A stretch of DNA of 49,197 bases from CAYXVU01 sp964468725 (lineage in GTDB: Bacteria; Acidobacteriota; Blastocatellia; UBA7656), in contig CAYXVU010000012.1 in the NCBI GenBank assembly GCA_964468725.1, positions 1 to 49,197 of the forward strand. Direction: 5' to 3'. Made by a program: the position numbers and the translations under genes. Positions 1 through 7,526 of this stretch are shown in pieces. Position 1 is the stretch's first letter; each line of letters starts with the position of its first letter. Below the pieces are notes generated by a model that saw only the letters and a list, made by a program, of their open reading frames with translations, was not told the DNA's origin and ran no database searches.

Positions 1-248
1 TTGTCCACCAAACTGGGTCAACTCCACTCTTCCAAGACACAGGTACAGCGAGAATCTACCACTTCCTGTTTCGCCACGCTGCCCCACCAGCTTCTCTGTT
101 TCACGCGGTTCCACGATTCCTAAACATATTAACAGCAAGCGGTTGTAACCTTCTATAGCCAGCCTGTTAGATGGTAGTTAACATAATAGTTATTTTGTTG
201 ATTATCCTTTTGCTTTCACCCCTCTTACGTAGTAGAGTTTGACCCGTT
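1..248. other. Left edge, non-coding
   Basis: There is no convincing gene here. The stretch becomes AT-rich towards the recombinase start at 249. I looked for a tRNA or an obvious attachment-site repeat next to the recombinase and saw none. It may hold the recombinase promoter, but no clear -35/-10 pair stands out. Confidence 0.5.
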
Positions 249-1259
249 ATGGCTCGTTATCCTATTGATTTACCAGACTCCTATAGTCCTAATCATTCCT
301 CTGTGGCTCAAGCTTCCTTCAGCTCAACAAGGTTTGACCCTAAACTCTCAACCCCATTCCTTCAGAAGTCTCTTTCCGAACAGACTCGTGCTGCTTACCG
401 CCGCACAATCACGGAGTTCTTCATCTTTCAGGCTAACTGCCAACCGCAACAAGTGACCGGCCAAATGGTCGCTGCCTGGCGCGATCACCTCCTGCGCAAA
501 CGCCGCAAGCCATCCACGGTAGCCTTCAAGCTCTCCGTCATCCGTTCATTCTTTGGCTACCTTCAGGCTGGCGGCCTAATATCAATCAATCCGGCTTCAA
601 CCAAACTTGTGCCACTGCCGCCGCTAGCCGAAGATTCTGTCGGTCGTGCTCTGACAACTCACGAAGTTCAATCCCTGTTAGCAGGCCCCAACCGCGCCAT
701 ATCGGAGGGTGCCCGTGACTATGCGCTGTTGCTGACCGCGCTGCGTTTGAGCTTACGAGTCTCCGAACTCTGCTCTTTGCGCGTTTCTTCTATCAAGTTA
801 AGCCGGGGGCGTTGGGTTATCCAGTGTAAAGTCAAAGGAGGCAGAGAGCGCCTACTGCCGTTGCCCAAAGAGGTCAAAGAAGCGATTGACCATTATATGA
901 GGCTGGATGCGAAGAGGAGGCGACTGGTCGGGTCGGATGGCCCCGACGCTTTTCTGTTTCAACCCCATTCGAATGCTCGTACGCTGATCTATGACAAGCC
1001 GCTCACTCGCAGTATGGCCTGGAAGATCGTGGCGCGCTGGGGGGAGTACGGCGCAATAGGGAAGATTTGCCCCCACGACCTGCGGCGTACCGCTATTACA
1101 CGAGCCTTGGATCAAGGGCTCTCTTACCGACAAGTACAAATGATGAGTGGCCACAAAGACCCCAAGACCGTTATGCGGTACGATCTTGGGAAACAGAATC
1201 TGGATCTCAATGCCATCAATTTCCTGAATTACACCTCTGACGAAAACGAATCTGCTTGA
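249..1259 (+). CDS. Tyrosine recombinase / integrase (XerC/D-like)
   Basis: A 336-aa site-specific recombinase that would cut and rejoin DNA through a 3'-phosphotyrosine intermediate. Residues about 40-120 form an N-terminal SAM-like core-binding domain; residues 135-320 form the catalytic domain. The full catalytic set is visible: Arg170 (LRVSEL), Lys196 (VKGGRE), His276 and Arg279 (HDLRR), His302 (SGHKD) and the nucleophile Tyr311 (MRYD), so it looks intact. The Shine-Dalgarno before the ATG is weak (GAG far upstream). It is 140 bp upstream of the first cluster gene on the same strand. It could be an integron/island-type integrase or a lone Xer-like transposon recombinase; the sequence alone does not decide. 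Its position at the border of a biosynthetic cluster suggests a role in acquisition or movement (inference). Confidence 0.9.
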   Translation: MARYPIDLPDSYSPNHSSVAQASFSSTRFDPKLSTPFLQKSLSEQTRAAYRRTITEFFIFQANCQPQQVTGQMVAAWRDHLLRKRRKPSTVAFKLSVIRSFFGYLQAGGLISINPASTKLVPLPPLAEDSVGRALTTHEVQSLLAGPNRAISEGARDYALLLTALRLSLRVSELCSLRVSSIKLSRGRWVIQCKVKGGRERLLPLPKEVKEAIDHYMRLDAKRRRLVGSDGPDAFLFQPHSNARTLIYDKPLTRSMAWKIVARWGEYGAIGKICPHDLRRTAITRALDQGLSYRQVQMMSGHKDPKTVMRYDLGKQNLDLNAINFLNYTSDENESA

Positions 1260-1398
1260 TTTGGTCGCCGCGACTCGATTGTCCTGCCGAAAAGCAACCC
1301 TTGAATTGAGAAAATGAGCAATATGAAAGAAGACCCCATTTTCTTCATTGAGTATGATAGGCCACGACTAGGTCACATCATTAGGAGGAATATCAACA

Positions 1399-2733
1399 AT
1401 GGCTATTGATCTCTGTAATAAGGGCGAGCACCTACGCGTCTCGAGTGGGGAAGCCACTTGGGATTCCTACTTCGGAGATACGCTAGATAAGGTATCTGTA
1501 CCGCTCGATTCGCTGCCAATCGATAAGCGTGAAGTTATCGAACTGGCATACCATACGGCTCTGACTCACCCAAATCCGCTGATGCACGTAGTTGGTGATC
1601 CGGCGGCTTGGGAGAGCAACTTTGCCCATGCACTCGATCGAGTTGCGATCCGGCTTGATTCGCGGTCTGCCGAGGTGTTGCAGCAACAAGCTCTCCGTCA
1701 CCCTGACCCTTTTATGCGCGAACAGGCGCTCTATGAGTATGCAGATCGCAACCCGAGCGACGCCATCGAATTGCTCTCGCAAGCCGTTGCACACGATCCC
1801 GACCGACAAGTTCGATGGGACGCTCTATGGGCTATCGAGAAGATGGGAGGGATCAAGGGGATCCAGGCATTGCGAAAATTCCAGGCCGACCCGGATCCGG
1901 AGATCGCTGAATGGTCGACTCTCTTTTTGGGCGAACTGCAATCCGGCGATCCTAGTTTCGACGCCCGTCAATGTCGCTCAACCCCAGGTCGCACGTTTGA
2001 TGAAACGATCTTCCTCCTCATTCATTGCGACCTCTACATCCGACTGGATAAAACCAATCAACAATGGGGCAAACTATCGCTCTCGCCGCAAGGGTTGGCG
2101 CGCGTTTATGGACAAGCCCATGCGTGCCCGAATGTCGAAACTAGAGAACGGCAGCTGGTCATTGCCAAAACCATCTCGGGACTGCATGCCGATGGTTCCC
2201 CACACCTTGACAATTACCTGTTTAGAGGATTCACAGAACGAACCCATGGAGATCGCGGCAATTTCTACTTCGAATCGCATGTGAATCGTCCTTTCTATGT
2301 CTCCGGTCGCGCCGATGATTCGTCGAAGGGCGTAAAGGATAGCTTTATCGGGTTCATGCGCGAAGGGTGCTGGTACTTAGATAATCGCTTTCGGATTCGT
2401 GATGCTAGCGCCATCCGTTATGTCAGAGGCCGCTTTCAGGGTTGGGGCTACACCAATCTGGAAGCTATGGCAGGCAAGCCGCTTGAAGAGATACTGAGTC
2501 CGGGCAACGGCATCCTCTCAACCTTACACGACCCGATTGCTGGCCCACTGACGAATGTCTTCATCCATGGCACCTTCAAGGGCAAACTCAACGATTGGGA
2601 TAGTGACGGCTATATTGACCTCAATTCACGGCCTGTCTTCTCGACAGTTGATGGCGAACTTGACACCAATATGGATGGCATTCCCGACGAACCGGGTGTC
2701 GCTTGCTGTAACTGGATCAACCCGCTGGGCTAG
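1399..2733 (+). CDS. HEAT-repeat-like protein with C-terminal acidic loops, unknown function
   Basis: A 444-aa protein I do not recognise as a family. An excellent GGAGG precedes the ATG. The N-terminus has an internal repeat: WDSYFGDTLDKVSVPLDS (21-38) is echoed by WESNFAHALDRVAIRLDS (71-88). Residues about 90-180 are helical, with HEAT/PBS-lyase-like spacing (HPDPFMREQALYEY, DRQVRWDALWAIEKMG, DPEIAEWSTLFL). The C-terminal half (about 195-444) is a distinct domain ending in two DxDxDG-like loops (DWDSDG near 399 and DTNMDG near 422) that resemble calcium-binding loops, and a CC pair near 436. No signal peptide is evident. It starts the left plus-strand gene run and is followed after 14 bp by a VOC protein, so cotranscription is likely. 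HEAT proteins often act as scaffolds or binders; no function is claimed. Confidence 0.8.
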   Translation: MAIDLCNKGEHLRVSSGEATWDSYFGDTLDKVSVPLDSLPIDKREVIELAYHTALTHPNPLMHVVGDPAAWESNFAHALDRVAIRLDSRSAEVLQQQALRHPDPFMREQALYEYADRNPSDAIELLSQAVAHDPDRQVRWDALWAIEKMGGIKGIQALRKFQADPDPEIAEWSTLFLGELQSGDPSFDARQCRSTPGRTFDETIFLLIHCDLYIRLDKTNQQWGKLSLSPQGLARVYGQAHACPNVETRERQLVIAKTISGLHADGSPHLDNYLFRGFTERTHGDRGNFYFESHVNRPFYVSGRADDSSKGVKDSFIGFMREGCWYLDNRFRIRDASAIRYVRGRFQGWGYTNLEAMAGKPLEEILSPGNGILSTLHDPIAGPLTNVFIHGTFKGKLNDWDSDGYIDLNSRPVFSTVDGELDTNMDGIPDEPGVACCNWINPLG

Positions 2734-2747
2734 CGAGTAAACCGACC

Positions 2748-3149
2748 ATGAACATCGCCTTGGGAAGTGTCCCAGTATTTGTCAGCGATCAGGATCGAGC
2801 CTTGTCGTTCTATTGCGACAGGCTCGGTTTTGAGAAGGTCTTTGACCGGCAATATGGTCCTGAGTTCCGATGGGTTGCCATCGCCAAGAAGGAGGGAGAG
2901 ACCGAGATTATCCTCTTCCGTCCCGTACGCTCGGTCTTCGGCGAGCGACTTGAGGAGTTTAATGCCCGCATCGGAATCTGGACCGGCATGGTCTTTCTGA
3001 CGGACGATATTGAGGCCACCTACCAGGCGCTTCGTGAGCGCGGCGTAGAGTTCCAAAAAGAGCCAGCCAAACAGGTTTGGGGCGGGATGGAAGCCATCTT
3101 CTCAGATCCGGACGGGAATTCTTTTCAGTTGGTTCAGCGACCAAAATGA
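2748..3149 (+). CDS. VOC superfamily protein (glyoxalase/bleomycin-resistance fold)
   Basis: 133 aa, a single two-module VOC chain: the first beta-alpha-beta module at about 3-60 (VPVFVSDQDRALSFYCDRLG), the second at about 80-131 (TGMVFLTDDIEATYQALRERG and SDPDGNSFQLVQRP). The GNSFQL ending is the usual last metal-ligand strand of the family. VOC proteins include glyoxalases, extradiol dioxygenases and drug-binding resistance proteins such as bleomycin-binding proteins. Binding proteins of this fold protect the tiancimycin producer (TnmS proteins, as I recall). In an enediyne cluster a sequestration/resistance role is therefore plausible, but catalysis is not excluded. The gene is 14 bp after the HEAT-like gene. 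A second VOC gene lies at 23756-24118. Confidence 0.9.
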   Translation: MNIALGSVPVFVSDQDRALSFYCDRLGFEKVFDRQYGPEFRWVAIAKKEGETEIILFRPVRSVFGERLEEFNARIGIWTGMVFLTDDIEATYQALRERGVEFQKEPAKQVWGGMEAIFSDPDGNSFQLVQRPK

Positions 3150-3264
3150 ACTGCAAAGAATTTCCCTCCTCGCCACCCCGCGTGATTCTACTCTCTTCTC
3201 GTTCTCCGAAACCGGAAGGCACGCGACTCATGGCTACAGACTTGTAGGGAGAGGAGGTCTGACT

Positions 3265-4383
3265 GTGGAGACAACACTCAAACCCGCCCCTGATCCTGCT
3301 TTCCAAGCCAACGACCTGGCGTTAACCCAAGCTTTTATGAACAAGATTATCGGCGACCTCAGCGGCGCGGTTGTGAGTATCATGTGCACAATAGGCGACC
3401 GACTGAATCTCTTCAAAAGGCTTGCTGCTCAGGGCCCAGCGACGAGTCACGAACTAGCCGAGCGAACCAATTTGAATGAACGCTATGTCCGCGAGTGGCT
3501 GAGTGTGTTGGCCTGTGCTGGCTATCTCAGCCAGGATGAGGAAAGCAAACGCTTCCGGCTCCCGCCGGAACACGCCCCTGTCCTGGCCGGGGAGGGAGGG
3601 CCGATTTTCATGGGCGGCGTCTACCAACATCTGCCAGGACTGTTCAGACCGCTTGATAAAATCCTGCAAGCTTTCCAACAGGGGGGCGGCGTTTCGCAAG
3701 ACAGCTATGACGACGATTTTCGTAAGGGGATGGAGAGGATCAGCGCGGGCTGGTTCGATAATCTGCTTGTGCCGATTTGGATTGCCGCACTCCCTCAAGT
3801 GAAGACCAAACTAGAACAAGGGGCGAAAGTGGCTGATATCGGTTGCGGCAGCGGCCGCGCCCTCATCAAACTGGCACAGGAATTCCCTAACTCAACCTTT
3901 ACCGGCTACGATATCTTCGGACCAGCCGTCACTCAAGCCATCGAAAATGCTCGGGAGGCGGGCGTCTCCGAGCGCGCCCAGTTTGTGCGGCGTGATGTTA
4001 AAGAAGGGTTGCTTGAGCAATACGATCTGATTACGGCTTTCGATGTCTTGCATGATATTGCCAACCTTCAGGCCGTCCTACAGAGTATTCGCCAGGGGAT
4101 TCGTCAACGTCCGCACTATCCATCCGATGGCACGTTCCTGTTGTTAGAAATCAATTCGGCGGAAAGCCTCGGGGCGAATGCCGGACCCGTCGGCACCATT
4201 CTCTACGGCACCAGTGTGATGTACTGCCTGCCAACCGCAATTGCCAATGGTGCTGAAGGTCTCGGAACGCTGGGGATGCCGGAATCGAAAGTGCGGTCGC
4301 TTTGCGGCGCAGCAGGCTTCACGATTATCCGCCGCCTGCCGTTTGATAATCCATTCAACGTGCTTTACGAAATCAAGCCGTAA
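3265..4383 (+). CDS. SAM-dependent methyltransferase with N-terminal winged helix
   Basis: 372 aa, starting at GTG 3265, eight bases after GAGGAGG, which fixes the start. Residues about 20-110 form a winged-helix/dimerisation region like that of O-methyltransferases and Rv2258c-type enzymes (HELAERTNLNERYVREWLSV). Residues 185-370 are a class I Rossmann methyltransferase with motif I VADIGCGSGRAL (189-200), an acidic strand-2 end (FTGYDIFG) and motif DLITAFDVLHDI. It would transfer a methyl group from SAM to an O, N or C acceptor; the acceptor is unknown. Position between the VOC gene and a flavin monooxygenase fits a tailoring role. A short inverted repeat (AACAGG...CCTGTT, 4397-4418) follows the stop and could be a weak terminator. 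Confidence 0.9.
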   Translation: METTLKPAPDPAFQANDLALTQAFMNKIIGDLSGAVVSIMCTIGDRLNLFKRLAAQGPATSHELAERTNLNERYVREWLSVLACAGYLSQDEESKRFRLPPEHAPVLAGEGGPIFMGGVYQHLPGLFRPLDKILQAFQQGGGVSQDSYDDDFRKGMERISAGWFDNLLVPIWIAALPQVKTKLEQGAKVADIGCGSGRALIKLAQEFPNSTFTGYDIFGPAVTQAIENAREAGVSERAQFVRRDVKEGLLEQYDLITAFDVLHDIANLQAVLQSIRQGIRQRPHYPSDGTFLLLEINSAESLGANAGPVGTILYGTSVMYCLPTAIANGAEGLGTLGMPESKVRSLCGAAGFTIIRRLPFDNPFNVLYEIKP

Positions 4384-4466
4384 GCGATCACGCGTCAACA
4401 GGCTTTGCCAAACCTGTTTCAGCAAGTCCGTAGCGAGCGGCTTGGCTCAAATGAGGAGTACCCGAC

Positions 4467-4838
4467 ATGCCAGCCCCCTACTTTACTACCCAGACGCAGC
4501 ACCTGTGGTTAGAAATGGTTGAGACGGTCGGCTTCGTCCTTCTGGTTTGCGGCGCGGTTATTCTCATCTCGCTCCTTTGTCTCTCCTTTTTTGAAGCCAT
4601 TCGGCATCGTCGTCTGGCTCTGGCAGATCGGCAGAACCAATCACGAACTCCGAAGCCGGATTGGCAACATTCTTCTCCATCACTCAAGGCGCAGGGGCTT
4701 CTTCGCGGAGGCGCGCTCTCGCGGGCGGCTGACGCCAGGACTCGACTCGACCAGACGCCAGGGCCAGAACCGATCAACTTACCCAGGCAGCGGAATCGCC
4801 CTATGAGTCAGAGAGATGGCCACCAATCAGTTCTCTAG
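4467..4838 (+). CDS. Small single-pass membrane protein, hypothetical
   Basis: 123 aa with GAGGAG nine bases before the ATG. Residues about 18-43 form one strong hydrophobic segment (TVGFVLLVCGAVILISLLCL), followed by a basic stretch (RHRRLALADRQ) and a low-complexity, Arg/Gln/Pro-rich tail that looks disordered. By the positive-inside rule the tail would be cytoplasmic. I do not recognise the family. The good ribosome binding site, same strand and place between two tailoring genes favour a real gene, but the C-terminal two thirds look like poorly constrained sequence and the true end could be elsewhere. The palindrome CTAGCGCTAG followed by a short T run lies at the stop (about 4837-4854) and may end transcription. 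Confidence 0.45.
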   Translation: MPAPYFTTQTQHLWLEMVETVGFVLLVCGAVILISLLCLSFFEAIRHRRLALADRQNQSRTPKPDWQHSSPSLKAQGLLRGGALSRAADARTRLDQTPGPEPINLPRQRNRPMSQRDGHQSVL

Positions 4839-4952
4839 CGCTAGGCCTTTTTGCGCGCAGAGGGGTAGGGGAACGAAGGCTGCGAGGAGAAACGTTGCTT
4901 GGTTTAACACGCTGTGCCGTTTGCCTTATTTGTGGGGCGGCTGAGAGTTTTT

Positions 4953-6104
4953 ATGGCGGGTGAAAAGGGAAGGGCAATAATTGTCGGTGGAGGACCTGGC
5001 GGCCTCACCGCCGCGCTGGCGTTGCGGCAAGTAGGCTTTGATCCTATCGTCTTTGAACGGGCGCAGGCCGATGAGCAAAGAGGGACAGGGTTAACACTTT
5101 GGCCGAACGCCTTTTGTGCTCTGGATAAACTTGGATTGGCGGAAGCCGTTCAGGAAGTCTGTTTTCCCATGTCCGGTATCGCTATGCGTTCGTGGCGCGG
5201 CGATTTTTTCTTCAAACTGATGGGAAATCGAAAGAACGACTTTCTCGATGGCCATACCGGCATGACCGTACACCGCCCTGACCTCATGGCGGTTTTACTC
5301 ACCGCGCTTGGCAGGAGCAAAGTGGCTTTCGGGGCGCGGTGTACAGGATTCCAACAAAGCTCAGAGGGAGTGACCGCCTACTTTGGAGATGGGAACGAGG
5401 TGTCGGGAGAGCTGCTAATCGGCGCGGATGGGATTAACTCTGTGATTCGCTCGCAACTGCTTGGGCAGTTGAAATTGCTGTATGCCGGATATGTTGTTTG
5501 GCGCGGCGTTGCTGTTTACAATCTCGAAGAGCCAATCGGAACTACTTCGATGGGCAGAGGCAGACAATTTGGATACTTTCCCATGACGGACAACCGCGTC
5601 TATTGGTTTGCCTCAGCCAGTCTGCCTGCTGGCGGCACGGATGAAGCGACCGGGCGCAAGCAGCAGTTAATCGAGAGGTTTGGCGCTTGGCATTCTCCGG
5701 TTCCGGGGATCATCAAAGCGACCAGCGCCGAAGCCATCATCCGCAATGACATTTATGATCTCGACCCGCTGGCTACTTGGGGAGAGGGGCGAGTTCGGCT
5801 CTTGGGTGACGCTGCCCATCCGGCAGTGCCGACTCTCGGTCAAGGGGCTTGCCAAGCTATCGAGGATGCGGTTGTGCTCGCCGCCTGTCTGCGCCAGTCC
5901 CCGCAGGTGAACCGGGCGCTGGCGGATTACGAAGCACGGCGCAAACAGCGGACAAAAGTCATTACTCTCCAATCCAGGCGACTTGGTCGGATGGGCTATT
6001 GGAAGAATCCTCTTGCTTGTTGGATTCGGAATCAGGTAATGAAACGAATCCCCCCATCCATACGGCTCTGGCAACTAAGCCGGATGTTCCGCTTCGAAGC
6101 CTAA
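4953..6104 (+). CDS. FAD-dependent monooxygenase (PHBH/aromatic hydroxylase type)
   Basis: 383 aa from the ATG at 4953 (GAGAG about six bases upstream); an upstream in-frame GTG at 4914 has no ribosome binding site and adds residues before the Rossmann fold, so I reject it. Class A flavoprotein hydroxylase: dinucleotide motif GGGPGG (12-17), DG motif GADGINSVIR (157-166) and second FAD motif GDAAHPAVPTLGQG (285-298). These enzymes use NAD(P)H and O2 to hydroxylate or epoxidise aromatic or conjugated substrates. There is no C-terminal thioredoxin-like extension. Flavin hydroxylases of this class tailor many aromatic polyketides and occur in enediyne clusters. The substrate here is unknown; an oxidation of the polyene or of an aromatic intermediate is the natural inference. 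Confidence 0.92.
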   Translation: MAGEKGRAIIVGGGPGGLTAALALRQVGFDPIVFERAQADEQRGTGLTLWPNAFCALDKLGLAEAVQEVCFPMSGIAMRSWRGDFFFKLMGNRKNDFLDGHTGMTVHRPDLMAVLLTALGRSKVAFGARCTGFQQSSEGVTAYFGDGNEVSGELLIGADGINSVIRSQLLGQLKLLYAGYVVWRGVAVYNLEEPIGTTSMGRGRQFGYFPMTDNRVYWFASASLPAGGTDEATGRKQQLIERFGAWHSPVPGIIKATSAEAIIRNDIYDLDPLATWGEGRVRLLGDAAHPAVPTLGQGACQAIEDAVVLAACLRQSPQVNRALADYEARRKQRTKVITLQSRRLGRMGYWKNPLACWIRNQVMKRIPPSIRLWQLSRMFRFEA

Positions 6105-6146
6105 GCGCCGGGCGGCTTCAATCTTTTACCAAAGCGAGGGACTGCT

Positions 6147-7076
6147 ATGACCGCAAATCTCCGTCAACAACCGATCAGTCGCCGCTCGAAGGCTGGAACC
6201 GTCAAGGTTAGGCGGGAGATACGAGTTCCTCCCACACGGGTATGGCAGGCGCTAACCGATTGTGCCCATGTCGCTCTTTGGTTCGGGGATTTGAGCGCGC
6301 CGTTGTGCCCAGGGCAGTCGTCTCGGCTCGACTTTGGTGATGGAGATTTCTTCACCATTGAGAATGTCGAACTTTCGCCGCCTTATTACCTGCGCTACGA
6401 TTGGCGCTTTTTGGGAACGGGGCCGCTCGATACCATCAAGTGGTTTATTGATCCCATAGAGTCCGGCTGCCGGGTCACTGTTGTTGACAGTGAGCCTGAA
6501 CGATCCCGCGAAGCCGCAGCGGCGCTGAAGATCGGTTGGCTCGATTTCTCGAAACGCTTGAAGAGCTATTGCACGGCGGGCAAATCGGCGCGCTATCCCT
6601 GGCGACGTGATTTCGAGGGGAGTATCGAATTACCCGTCTCGTTGGCGGATGCTTGGCAGCGATTATTCGACGGCGGCGCGCAACGGCGCTGGCTGCCGTT
6701 GGCCAGCGGGATTTTGTGCGATGGCGCTCGCTTCATGACTGAGGACGGCGATGAGCCATCCTGGCTGCCTCTGACTCAGGTGACGTTAGCTTCTCCCAAT
6801 CGCGTAGCCTTCGCTCTGACCTCTACCCAATGGTATCGCCCGACCGAGTGTGTCATCGAACTCTTTGCGCGAGTCCACGGCACGATACTCTCCATCCGGC
6901 ATACCGCCTGGCTGGATATCGGTCACGATGACGACTATCAGAAGTGGCAGCGCCGCCGCTTTTGCAATTTCTGGATTGCGGCGCTCAAGCGTGCCCGCGA
7001 GGCAGTGAGCGGACTGGGGGTCAATCCTTCAGTTGAAGAGCAGAGTTATCGGGAAGCCTCGCCCGGCAGTAGATAA
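6147..7076 (+). CDS. Tandem SRPBCC (START/AHSA1-like) protein
   Basis: 309 aa, GAGG seven bases before the ATG. Two helix-grip (SRPBCC) units in tandem: about 17-145 (VRREIRVPPTRVWQALTDCA ... WFGDLSAP) and about 155-295 (FEGSIELPVSLADAWQRLFD ... RRWLPLASG). Each begins with the typical beta strand followed by VxxAWQ/VWQAL and a Trp-containing turn. These domains bind hydrophobic ligands. The calicheamicin self-resistance protein CalC and its relatives CalU16 and CalU19 have this fold and are cleaved in place of DNA, so a protective role is a strong hypothesis here, though ligand binding or cyclase activity is also possible. A two-unit paralogue is at 31119-32198. The 3' end overlaps the opposite-strand DUF1772 gene by 31 bp. 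Confidence 0.85.
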   Translation: MTANLRQQPISRRSKAGTVKVRREIRVPPTRVWQALTDCAHVALWFGDLSAPLCPGQSSRLDFGDGDFFTIENVELSPPYYLRYDWRFLGTGPLDTIKWFIDPIESGCRVTVVDSEPERSREAAAALKIGWLDFSKRLKSYCTAGKSARYPWRRDFEGSIELPVSLADAWQRLFDGGAQRRWLPLASGILCDGARFMTEDGDEPSWLPLTQVTLASPNRVAFALTSTQWYRPTECVIELFARVHGTILSIRHTAWLDIGHDDDYQKWQRRRFCNFWIAALKRAREAVSGLGVNPSVEEQSYREASPGSR

Positions 7077-7489
7077 ACGAACAGAAGAAAGGCGGTCAGC
7101 CCAAGCAGGCTGCGCACCGCATGAAGTCTGCCCCAACGCCGTAGGAGCCGAGTTGCCAAAGCTGCATCTTCATTGACCGTCGGGTCAAGCAGTTGCCGAT
7201 TGATTGGCATGACCAGGATAAGGGTAAACGGCAAGAGGCAAAAGAGAAGTATTCCCCCAATGAACCAGCCCAGACGGGCGCTCATCAGACCGACGGCAAG
7301 CGCGCTCGAAAAACTGCAAGTTAATAAGCACCCCATCAGCACCGCGCCCCGCCGATAGCTAGAACCAAATTCCGGGACCGCCAGATGTGCGCCGCACTGC
7401 AAACGCGCCGGATGCTCGACGATGTTGATGTAGATCGCCGCGCCAGCAAATAGCCCTGTCGAAAGGGTTGAAAATAATTCGAGTAACAT
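7046..7489 (-). CDS. DUF1772 (anthrone-oxygenase-like) membrane protein
   Basis: 147 aa starting at ATG 7489, seven bases after GGAGG; an upstream in-frame TTG at 7510 would swallow that site. There are four hydrophobic segments with the DUF1772 signature near the N-terminus (GLFAGAAIYINIVEHPARL) and a late NRQLLDP-type motif. The family includes fungal anthrone oxygenases such as those of aflatoxin and monodictyphenone pathways, which oxidise an anthrone to an anthraquinone; many bacterial members are uncharacterised. It lies 37 bp downstream of the KS-AT-ACP gene on the same strand, so it may be cotranscribed with the accessory PKS. Together with NTF2-like proteins and a flavin hydroxylase it hints at aromatic polyketide chemistry (inference). 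Its end overlaps the convergent SRPBCC gene by 31 bp. Confidence 0.85.
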   Translation of the reverse strand: MLLELFSTLSTGLFAGAAIYINIVEHPARLQCGAHLAVPEFGSSYRRGAVLMGCLLTCSFSSALAVGLMSARLGWFIGGILLFCLLPFTLILVMPINRQLLDPTVNEDAALATRLLRRWGRLHAVRSLLGLTAFLLFVYLLPGEASR

Positions 7490-7526
7490 GGGGTTTCCTC
7501 CAATCGGCAAGCCAAACGGCTACCCT

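Noticed and set aside
1..248. Possible tRNA or attachment site next to the recombinase
   Set aside because: No cloverleaf and no matching direct repeat could be found at the other end of the window.
1592..2284. Second plus-strand frame inside the HEAT-like gene
   Set aside because: Composition is Arg/Ser-rich and shows no domain; the other frame has an ideal ribosome binding site and HEAT-like pattern.
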